Source: CAZEQH01 sp964566875 (GTDB taxonomy: Bacteria; Patescibacteriota; Minisyncoccia; Minisyncoccales; JANBVM01). From it: a stretch of DNA of 9,090 bases. The position numbers were made by a program, and so were the translations under genes. Below the pieces are notes generated by a model. That model had not been told where the DNA came from, did not search any database, and was given only the letters and a program-made list of their open reading frames with translations. The DNA lies in the NCBI GenBank assembly GCA_964566875.1, contig CAZMJM010000023.1:1-9090 (forward strand), in the 5' to 3' direction. Each line of letters opens with the position of its first letter. Position 1 is the stretch's first letter. Below, piece by piece: positions 1 to 5,646 of the stretch.

Positions 1-3000
1 TGGCGTCCCAGTCGGAATCCACGGAGCCCGCTATTTCAAAATCGTTATCATCAAAAAAGGTTATTGCCTGAGCCGCGCTATTGGGATTGTAATCGCCAAG
101 AGCGAAAAACCTGTCTGTGCGGGTGGCATAGCTGAAGGTATCCTCCGCATTGGAGGTAGTGGTGGCACCGTCGTTACTATAGTATACGTAGATGGTGGTA
201 CTGGTAGAGGCGGGAATGGATGGCACCTTGACCCAATAAATGGCGGTGGAGGAAGCGTAATTCCAGTAGAGCTGGAAATAATCAAGTTCTGTGTCGTGAG
301 TGTCGTTCAAGAACCTGACATCACCGCCTCCGGAGCTGACGTGATTCCAGAATTCGGTTTCGCTGTCGTCTATAAGCACCCTGACTTGATAATCCGTCAA
401 GGTACTGGAACTATTGGTGTTGTCGATGACAATGGGTTCTCTATAAAACCAGGCAGAGTCCCACCAGGGATCAAGAAGCCCGTATCCCTTGTCCCCTCCT
501 ATGGCCTCGATATAGAATTCTCCGGATGATTTGGCCGGGAAGCCTATCTCCATGCGAAAATACTTGGTTTCACCGGGTCTCAGGAAAAGGAGATTATCCA
601 GGTTATCGTTATTGACGGCCCCACCGACCCTGAAATTTCGCGGAATGGATTTTCTCTTGATACCTTCACCAAGCAGCCTTTCCCAGAATCCCGCATTCTT
701 AACGGCAAGCGGAGAATCTGTTAAGGGCAGGTTCTCCCAACCGGTCCCATAGCCCATCTCCTTATGAAAACCAACCCTGGCTCCATCCTTGATACAGGTT
801 TCTCTGTTACCGCTGAGATAATCACAGGCTCTTATTTCTCCGGTCGAGGCACACCGGTATTGAGCCTGCTGCGCAGACTCCGGCTGAGAAGAGGTCGCAA
901 GACCCGTTTCAGTAGAGGTCGCAAGACCCGTTTCAGTAGAGGTCGCAAGACCCGTTTCAGTAGCGGTCGCAGACAGGGCTTCTCCTTCCTGAGCCCTGGC
1001 TCTTTCCGGTAAAAAGTACCTTATTTTAGAGGCGGCAAATTCTGTAAATCCCTTAACCTTGTAAAATACGGTCTGGAAATTAGAAATCAATTTTCTCCAG
1101 AGCATAACAAGCCAGAATTCCCTCCTCGCCTCAGTATCATTGGTAGAAGAGGAATTGTTGTCTTGCGCTTTTTCTTGTTCTGTTTGAGAAGCGGTTGAAG
1201 AGGTGGCGTTCTCTTCTGCCGTGTTAGAGGCAGGACCAGTATTTGATGTGCTCTCCGTGGGTTCTTCTTCCTCCGCGGTCGTGGCCGCATCCTCAGTAGT
1301 GGAGGCTGATGTTCCTTCTGTAGTAGTCTCCGTTCCGGAAGTAGTGGTGGTGCCCGCCACGTCGTTCACGAACGACGTGCCTTGCCCTGAGCCTGCCGAA
1401 GGAGTTTCCTCTGTGGTAGTGGCGGCAGTAGAAGTCGTTGTTTCTGCCATAGTTGTCTCAGTTGAAGTAGATAATACCTCCTCGGTAGTAGTGACTGTAG
1501 TCGGGGTTGTGGTTGTGGCCGTAGTAGTTGCCTCATTCAAGGCAGTGGTGGTGGCAGTAGTAGATGCAGTGGAGGAACTTCCCTCAACGTCTTCTACAAT
1601 GAATTCCTGCCATCCCTCCTGACACCAGTAATTGGCCTGGCCTATTTCGGGGACTTCTGTTTCCACGGGAAAGTCCTGGCTCCAATTTTCTATCTTCTTA
1701 ACCTCACCGCCCTCCTGCGGGAAGTGGACCTGCAGATTGACCAGCTCGGACCGCTCGCTCAAGTTTGTAACGCTGAAATAGACCTCCGCCTCGGTAAGGC
1801 CGTGATAAACCTTCTGGTCACTCTTGATAATCAGGTTTTCCCCTGAATTGTCGTCTGAGTAATCAAACCTTATTTTCTTTCCGTTGGGTAGGACAAATTC
1901 GCCCGTAGACTCCTCTTCGAATCTTATTAAATCTTCGGGACCGAGAAGTTTCTTTATTCTTTCAATCAGGCTCGCCTCGTTCTGCCCGGTTTCATCTCCT
2001 TCGACGGCGGTCTCGTAAGAGACCTCCAGCCAGACCGCATCAAGGTAAACGGTTGACTCTTCCAACGATTCCTCAGAGGAAGACAAATAGGTAAACCTAA
2101 CCTTAAGCTTTTCCAGCTCCTGCCAATTTTCAAAAACTGGCAGACCGTAGAGGAAATACCCTTCATTCAGGCCATTGGAGATCTCTTCGGTCAGGTCAAA
2201 TTCATCTAAGGCGTGCCAGGCGTCTGAGTAGAAATAATCTATTTTCAGCCTGTCTCCCCTCACGCCCTTTCCTGCCAAAGATAATCTTAACTGGACATTG
2301 GCTATCTGAGATTCCTTAGCTTCCTGAGGTATATAGAAGTCGGAGATGGTGAAGACGGCTTTGGCTGGTTCACGCATCAGTAGGTCCGAAGAATTGGCAT
2401 TTCCGCCTATCTCTGCATTAAGAGTGGAAGAAGTAGATAAAGGTTCCAGTTCTTCTGCCTCAACGCTCTCGTTCCATACGCCTAAGACCTTATTGAAGAC
2501 GAAATTCCTTACTCTTTCCCAGTTGATATCAACTAAATTGTGAGCGTTTCCGACCAAAGAGCGGGAAAGATTGGAAACCCTGTCCCAGAGATAGATAAAG
2601 AAGGGAACCTTCCCTGTTGAGCTCGTCGGACTCTCTTCAGGTGGAATGTTGTCTTGGCCCTCTTCTGACGCCTCCTCATTATTTTCTGCCGCTTGCTCCT
2701 GAGATTCTGACCCTGTCTCCGGTTCTGCTTCAGGACCAGGTTCGGATTGAGACTCAGTATCGTCCTGTGAGAAGGTGGAGGTATCACCTTGAGGCTGGAT
2801 TATAAACTCTTCTGAGCTTGTTACGTTATTCTCAGCCGGTTCGGCAGGAGCCGTAGAGGTTGCCTCGGTTGAGGTACTCTGTTCTGAGGGCTCCGAATGA
2901 GATTCAGTCGAACTTCCCGTTTGTGGTGAACTCGCTTGTGGTGCCTCGGCCGAATCCATTGAATCCGTCGAAGTACCTGCCTGCGGCGGCAGAACTTCAG

Positions 3001-3811
3001 GGATCGGTTCTTCTTCTATTGGTTCCGGCTTCTTAAAAATAAGGGTGGGGAAAGCTGAATTTTCCCTGTTGAATTCTGAGAGAACGGCCGTTTCCGACAG
3101 GTCCTGTGAGAACACGGTTCCAGGATTCTGCCATCCGCCTTTTTCTCCCAGAGGAGGCTGGCCGTCAAAGGTGCCTGGATAGAGCTTGATGACGCTTATC
3201 TCTCTAGCCAGGGTAGGCTGGAAAAGGTTAGTGATAAACTTCGCCGGCGAAAAACCGGCAACAAAAAACAACACTACGAATAGAAGTGCTGTAAGACCCG
3301 CGGCCTGCCGCGGAGTGGACTTTAAGGCCTGACGTGAGGTGAGTTTGATTAACCGCCCTACCCGCCGAGCCGGTATATCCAACTGGGGAGCCAAAAGCAA
3401 GGAAGACTCACCTGTCTTTTTGATAGGAATTGACCGTTTATTGTTTTGTGATTGATACCTTTTGAGCTCCTGGGTGGAAATCAGCCAGGAAGGCTGGGTA
3501 CGGACCTTTCTGCCGGGAAGTTTGCCGTTCCTCAACAGATATCCGATGTAATCCGGGTTGTACCCCGAAAGGTCAGCTGCTTCCTTGAGGGAAATTTGAC
3601 CGTCCGCGAAAATCTTTTTCTTGACGTTCCTGCCCCGGCTCTCACAATATTCCACTACCGCATGTCTGGTAGTCTGCCAAAAGGTATTCTGATAAACCTG
3701 TTTGGCGATTATCCTGCCGTCTCTTATCAGGAATGCCAGATAGTCTGGATGATATTCGAAGACCTCACTTGCTTCCTTCAAGGTAAGGTATCTCTTATTT
3801 TGATATGACAT
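1..3811 (-). CDS. Giant membrane-anchored surface protein: two N-terminal HTH modules, one TM segment, DUF2341 domain (C-terminus outside window)
   Basis: I translated this strand codon by codon. The frame stays open for 1270 codons and runs off the window at position 1, so at least the C-terminus is missing. ATG at 3809-3811 is the start because an in-frame TAG lies five codons upstream (3824-3826); a GGGAAAG stretch 6 nt before it may be a weak ribosome site. Residues 8-58 and 73-122 are two related MerR/excisionase-like HTH modules (LTLKEASEVFEYHPDYLAFL and ISLKEAADLSGYNPDYIGYL). A basic stretch (about 149-168) precedes a single hydrophobic helix (about 171-189), which predicts a cytosolic N-terminus and an outside C-terminus. 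Then follow a Ser/Thr/Glu/Pro-rich linker (about 274-400), beta-rich regions (about 485-600 and 630-730), a Thr-rich linker (about 735-870), an 8-residue tandem repeat (about 951-974) and a DUF2341 domain (about 1121-1214; starts WFYREPIVID, later VRFLND and WVKVPSIPAS). DUF2341 is known from secreted and surface proteins. A role in attachment or surface sensing is inference. Confidence 0.9.
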   Translation of the reverse strand, partial: MSYQNKRYLTLKEASEVFEYHPDYLAFLIRDGRIIAKQVYQNTFWQTTRHAVVEYCESRGRNVKKKIFADGQISLKEAADLSGYNPDYIGYLLRNGKLPGRKVRTQPSWLISTQELKRYQSQNNKRSIPIKKTGESSLLLAPQLDIPARRVGRLIKLTSRQALKSTPRQAAGLTALLFVVLFFVAGFSPAKFITNLFQPTLAREISVIKLYPGTFDGQPPLGEKGGWQNPGTVFSQDLSETAVLSEFNRENSAFPTLIFKKPEPIEEEPIPEVLPPQAGTSTDSMDSAEAPQASSPQTGSSTESHSEPSEQSTSTEATSTAPAEPAENNVTSSEEFIIQPQGDTSTFSQDDTESQSEPGPEAEPETGSESQEQAAENNEEASEEGQDNIPPEESPTSSTGKVPFFIYLWDRVSNLSRSLVGNAHNLVDINWERVRNFVFNKVLGVWNESVEAEELEPLSTSSTLNAEIGGNANSSDLLMREPAKAVFTISDFYIPQEAKESQIANVQLRLSLAGKGVRGDRLKIDYFYSDAWHALDEFDLTEEISNGLNEGYFLYGLPVFENWQELEKLKVRFTYLSSSEESLEESTVYLDAVWLEVSYETAVEGDETGQNEASLIERIKKLLGPEDLIRFEEESTGEFVLPNGKKIRFDYSDDNSGENLIIKSDQKVYHGLTEAEVYFSVTNLSERSELVNLQVHFPQEGGEVKKIENWSQDFPVETEVPEIGQANYWCQEGWQEFIVEDVEGSSSTASTTATTTALNEATTTATTTTPTTVTTTEEVLSTSTETTMAETTTSTAATTTEETPSAGSGQGTSFVNDVAGTTTTSGTETTTEGTSASTTEDAATTAEEEEPTESTSNTGPASNTAEENATSSTASQTEQEKAQDNNSSSTNDTEARREFWLVMLWRKLISNFQTVFYKVKGFTEFAASKIRYFLPERARAQEGEALSATATETGLATSTETGLATSTETGLATSSQPESAQQAQYRCASTGEIRACDYLSGNRETCIKDGARVGFHKEMGYGTGWENLPLTDSPLAVKNAGFWERLLGEGIKRKSIPRNFRVGGAVNNDNLDNLLFLRPGETKYFRMEIGFPAKSSGEFYIEAIGGDKGYGLLDPWWDSAWFYREPIVIDNTNSSSTLTDYQVRVLIDDSETEFWNHVSSGGGDVRFLNDTHDTELDYFQLYWNYASSTAIYWVKVPSIPASTSTTIYVYYSNDGATTTSNAEDTFSYATRTDRFFALGDYNPNSAAQAITFFDDNDFEIAGSVDSDWDA
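891..962 (-). repeat. Three exact 24-bp tandem repeats inside the giant surface protein gene
   Basis: Three identical 24-bp units occupy 891-914, 915-938 and 939-962, and a degenerate partial unit follows from 963. Each unit is eight codons, giving the repeated peptide TETGLATS at about residues 951-974, so copy number can change without breaking the frame. The repeat lies in a linker just before a Cys-containing region and the DUF2341 domain. The complete identity at nucleotide level suggests recent expansion by slippage. Confidence 0.93.
1358..1402. repeat. Palindrome plus GC-rich tag within the Thr-rich coding region
   Basis: A 22-bp inverted repeat has perfect 10-bp arms (CACGTCGTTC at 1358-1367 and GAACGACGTG at 1370-1379) and a 2-nt centre. 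The following 1380-1402 reads, on the minus strand, as CCTTCGGCAGGCTCAGGGCA plus three bases, which resembles short interspersed repeats of the CTTCGRCAGGCTCAGG type that I recall from several bacterial groups. Together they encode the segment SAGSGQGTSFVNDVAG, which interrupts an otherwise Thr/Ala/Glu low-complexity linker. An in-frame insertion of a small repeat is inferred; the palindrome itself is seen directly. Confidence 0.6.
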
Positions 3812-3899
3812 AAAGAACTTTCCCTAGAAAATTCACTAAAAGAACTATTGGAAAAAAAGAGCTATTTTCCCCCTTTCTTTATTGATTTCTCTCAATGGC

Positions 3900-3929
3900 C
3901 AACTTTTTTGACCGTTTTGCGAAAAGTTG
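3900..3929. repeat. Inverted repeat CAACTTTT / AAAAGTTG
   Basis: Arms of 8 bp lie at 3900-3907 and 3922-3929, with a 14-nt loop. The repeat falls in the predicted 5' leader of the giant surface protein gene, about 90 nt upstream of its ATG. It could be an operator or an RNA hairpin. There is no T-tract typical of a terminator on the minus-strand exit side. Confidence 0.5.
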
Positions 3930-3943
3930 TACTTTTGAGTATA

Positions 3944-3963
3944 AATCTCGGGGGGTCGAGATT
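3944..3963. promoter_or_regulatory. Operator-like palindrome AATCTCG-N6-CGAGATT
   Basis: Perfect 7-bp arms (3944-3950 and 3957-3963) flank a G-rich 6-nt spacer (GGGGGT). The palindrome lies just downstream of the extended -10 candidate (3969-3977) for the minus-strand giant gene, so it would sit at the transcription start or the very 5' end of the RNA. It also lies immediately upstream of an alternative -10, TATACT (3938-3943 minus). This is a typical position for a repressor operator, but no binding protein is established. Confidence 0.45.
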
Positions 3964-3968
3964 AAGTT

Positions 3969-3994
3969 ATTGTATCATAAAACCCTCATGTCAA
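3969..3994 (-). promoter_or_regulatory. Candidate promoter of the giant surface protein gene (extended -10)
   Basis: On the minus strand TTGACA (3989-3994) is followed after 14 nt by TACAAT (3969-3974), preceded by TGA to give the extended -10 form TGnTACAAT. The spacer is shorter than the usual 16-18 bp, so the extended -10 would have to carry the promoter. The implied leader is about 150 nt long and contains two inverted repeats. TATACT at 3938-3943 is an alternative -10 without a good -35. Confidence 0.45.
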
Positions 3995-3996
3995 CC

Positions 3997-4005
3997 TGTG
4001 GAAAA
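3997..4005 (-). promoter_or_regulatory. TTTTCCACA box (DnaA-box-like) next to the giant-gene -35
   Basis: The minus strand reads TTTTCCACA, one base from the classical DnaA box TTATCCACA. It ends 2 bp upstream of the TTGACA hexamer of the giant-gene promoter candidate. A matching arrangement is present on the opposite strand at the promoter of the small HTH gene. Confidence 0.5.
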
Positions 4006-4115
4006 GTAAAACAGCAATTTTTCAAAAAAATGAGTCCCAAAAATAACATGGATTACCAAGCCTTAGCGTCCTTCTTAAACAACTTTTTCCAAAAAAAATG
4101 AAAAATTTGTCGCAT

Positions 4116-4129
4116 AATTATTAATAATT
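4116..4129. repeat. 14-bp perfect AT palindrome
   Basis: AATTATTAATAATT is its own reverse complement and lies 7 bp upstream of the TTATCCACA box. It could be an operator half or an easily melted stretch. Because it is composed only of A and T in an AT-rich region, chance occurrence is quite possible. Confidence 0.4.
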
Positions 4130-4136
4130 TCCTGAG

Positions 4137-4145
4137 TTATCCACA
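4137..4145 (+). promoter_or_regulatory. Exact consensus DnaA box TTATCCACA
   Basis: TTATCCACA matches the classical DnaA box at every base and abuts the TTGACA -35 at 4146-4151. It may be a DnaA site that controls the promoter, or the recognition sequence of another regulator. A full replication origin is not supported: only two such boxes are seen and no dnaA gene is present. Confidence 0.55.
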
Positions 4146-4175
4146 TTGACAAAAATGGAGGTAAAAAGGTATTAT
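4146..4175 (+). promoter_or_regulatory. Promoter of the small HTH gene
   Basis: TTGACA (4146-4151) is separated by 18 bp from TATTAT (4170-4175), close to the sigma-70 consensus. The start codon is about 50 nt further on. Additional TATAAT hexamers at 4198-4203 and 4223-4228 lie in the AT-rich leader, but the second is too close to the ATG to allow a normal leader. Two similar tracts (TTTAATAAGGTCTTATAAT, then TTAATAAAGGTTATAAT) sit in the leader and could be binding sites. Confidence 0.6.
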
Positions 4176-4231
4176 TAACTAATCTTTAATAAGGTCTTAT
4201 AATTATAAAAATTAATAAAGGTTATAATAAA

Positions 4232-4459
4232 ATGGCACTTAGGAAAATCGAATTAGTGGGTTCCCAAAAAAAATATCTGACAGTCGGAGAGGCCGCTCAA
4301 ATACTGGGAGTAACTACTCTCACCATGAGAAACTGGGACAAGTCCAGCAAGCTAAAGGCCTATAGAAACCCCATCAATAACTACCGACTTTATAAACCAG
4401 AAGATATTGAAGTTTTTTTGAGAAAGATAGAATCTTCTGGAAAAATAAATTTAGGGTAA
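4232..4459 (+). CDS. Small MerR/excisionase-like HTH DNA-binding protein
   Basis: This 75-residue protein is essentially one winged-helix HTH module. YLTVGEAAQILGVTTLTMRN (residues 15-34) is the HTH, followed by WD and a wing-like segment (about 41-55, with NNYRLY), then PEDIEVFLRKIE. This pattern is typical of MerR N-terminal domains, excisionases and the small regulators of IS607-type elements. There is no effector or dimerisation domain after the module, so it is either a minimal regulator or an excisionase-like architectural protein. No recombinase is visible in the window. ATG at 4232 is supported by AAAGG at 4217-4221, 10 nt upstream. The gene is AT-richer than its neighbours. It is transcribed divergently from the giant surface protein, whose N-terminus carries two related modules, so local or autoregulation is a reasonable inference. 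Confidence 0.85.
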   Translation: MALRKIELVGSQKKYLTVGEAAQILGVTTLTMRNWDKSSKLKAYRNPINNYRLYKPEDIEVFLRKIESSGKINLG

Positions 4460-4476
4460 CAAAGATTGTTTTGAAA

Positions 4477-4506
4477 AAAAACAGACCGCCGCGGCGGTCT
4501 GTTTTT
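4477..4506. terminator. Strong bidirectional terminator between the small HTH gene and dinB
   Basis: A perfect 20-bp GC-rich palindrome (4482-4501, half-site CAGACCGCC) is flanked by an A-run on the left (4474-4481) and five Ts on the right (4502-4506). It reads as an intrinsic terminator on both strands and serves the two convergent genes that end at 4459 and 4523. Confidence 0.93.
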
Positions 4507-4522
4507 GGCAGCTAAACCGGAA

Positions 4523-5578
4523 TCAAGGTCTTACCAATTTAGACAGTCTTACGCCCACCAGTCTTATCGGTCTGTTGTCTCCCGTTAAGAACTTGAGGAG
4601 CAGGGTCTTGGCTGTTTTCTCCAGAGCCCTGAAATCCTGAGCGGGCGCCTTCAAGGTTGTTGATTTGGTGCGGGTGGTAAAGTCTGAAAAGCGGCACACC
4701 ACGGTTACGGTCCTGAAAAGGAAACCTTCCTGAACCAACCGACCGTAAACCTGCTCAATGATGTCTGAGAAGGTTCTCAGTAGCTTTGCAGGCTCCCGGG
4801 TGTCTCTCTGAAAAGTGTACTCGCTCCCTATGGACTTTATCTCCCTCTCAGTATTCACCCCTCTGCCGTCTTTGCCTCTGGCCATCTCGTAGATATCTGT
4901 GCCCGGCTTTCCAAACATTTTCTCTAAGAAGCCTTTCGAGACAGAGGCAAGCTGCTTTACGGTATTGATGTTCTCAGCCCTTAATCTTCTGGCGGTGGCC
5001 TTTCCCACTCCCGGCAGTTCGGTAACGTCCAGGGGATCCAACAACTCCCTTACCCGGGCCGGTTTAACGAGCAACAATCCGTCTGGTTTAACTTTCTGGG
5101 CCGCTATTTTAGCCACCAACTTATTGGGACCCACCCCGATACTGCAGGTCAGAGCCTCTTTTTTCCTTATGTCATCTTTCATTTTTTTAGCTAATCTCTC
5201 CGCTCCTTCATAAGGAAAACCTTGCTCTAATAAAAAACTTATGTCCAAATAGGCTTCGTCCAGGGAAACTACCTCACAGAGTGGGGAAAAATCGCTGACG
5301 GTATTAAAAATAGACAAGGAGACCTGCTCATAAAGTTCCATATTGGGCGGCAGGAAGACTGCTCCGGGACACAATCTGAAGGCCTGGGAAATGGGGAGGG
5401 CAGAATGAATGCCGTACTTCCTGGCCTCGTAATTGGCAGTGGAAACCACGCCTCTCCCCTTTCCGCCTTTAGGGTCAGCTCCCACTACTATGGGTTTTCC
5501 CTTAAAGCGGGGGTTCTCCCTTTCTTCAATCTGGGCAAAAAAACAGTCCATATCAATATGAAGAATAATTCTGTCCAT
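4523..5578 (-). CDS. dinB: DNA polymerase IV (Y-family translesion polymerase)
   Basis: This is a 351-residue Y-family polymerase that copies past damaged template bases. The catalytic carboxylates are visible: D9 in HIDMDCFFAQIEER, and D107/E108 in VVSLDEAYLD. F14 is the expected steric gate that excludes ribonucleotides, and STANYEARKYGI (46-57) is the conserved fingers segment. The helix-hairpin-helix motif ELPGVGKATARRL lies near 187-199, and the little-finger domain fills about 245-351. The fingers and C-terminal wording resemble archaeal-type members as much as enterobacterial ones. The protein stops at GVRLSKLVRP, where relatives usually continue into a sliding-clamp-binding peptide, so that tail appears to be missing. 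The start is fixed by the family N-terminus; the preceding AAAGGGAC is a poor, very close ribosome site. No SOS box was recognised. It follows mtaB by 68 nt with a hairpin between. Confidence 0.97.
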   Translation of the reverse strand: MDRIILHIDMDCFFAQIEERENPRFKGKPIVVGADPKGGKGRGVVSTANYEARKYGIHSALPISQAFRLCPGAVFLPPNMELYEQVSLSIFNTVSDFSPLCEVVSLDEAYLDISFLLEQGFPYEGAERLAKKMKDDIRKKEALTCSIGVGPNKLVAKIAAQKVKPDGLLLVKPARVRELLDPLDVTELPGVGKATARRLRAENINTVKQLASVSKGFLEKMFGKPGTDIYEMARGKDGRGVNTEREIKSIGSEYTFQRDTREPAKLLRTFSDIIEQVYGRLVQEGFLFRTVTVVCRFSDFTTRTKSTTLKAPAQDFRALEKTAKTLLLKFLTGDNRPIRLVGVRLSKLVRP

Positions 5579-5595
5579 GTCCCTTTAATATTACA

Positions 5596-5620
5596 ATAAA
5601 AATACCCTTTAAATAAAGGG
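5596..5620 (-). terminator. Probable weak terminator after mtaB
   Basis: On the minus strand CCCTTT-ATTT-AAAGGG (5605-5620) forms a 6-bp hairpin followed by TATTTTTATT. The stem is short and only half GC, so read-through into dinB is plausible. It fills most of the 68-nt gap between mtaB and dinB. Confidence 0.5.
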
Positions 5621-5646
5621 CTCTGATAACTCGATTGCGGCCGTTT

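Larger units (their letters stand above)
3812..4231. promoter_or_regulatory. AT-rich divergent intergenic region between the giant surface protein and the small HTH gene
   Basis: This 420-bp stretch holds no convincing gene. It contains outward-facing promoter candidates on both strands, two TT(A/T)TCCACA boxes, and several inverted repeats. It is clearly richer in A and T than the flanking genes. Its size and symmetry suggest a shared control region; the individual elements are listed separately. Confidence 0.7.

Noticed and set aside
891..962. CRISPR-like array
   Set aside because: The 24-bp units are directly adjacent without spacers and keep the reading frame, so they are a coding tandem repeat.
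296..1012. Three consecutive plus-strand ORFs
   Set aside because: They lie opposite the continuous minus-strand frame with DUF2341 and its repeats, and have no recognisable products.
1203..1622. 139-codon Val/Ser-rich plus-strand ORF
   Set aside because: It is the antisense of the Thr-rich linker of the giant gene: ACT/ACC/ACA codons read backwards give Val and Ser codons.
2533..2787. 84-codon minus-strand ORF in a second frame inside the giant gene
   Set aside because: It lies in the same strand as the continuous giant frame and consists of basic, low-complexity out-of-frame sequence.
3895..4101. 68-codon plus-strand ORF in the divergent intergenic region
   Set aside because: It has no ribosome site, overlaps the promoter, box and palindrome elements, has AT-driven composition (many K, F and N), and resembles no known protein.
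4786..5213. Plus-strand ORFs opposite dinB
   Set aside because: They are shadows of a gene with all catalytic motifs on the minus strand.
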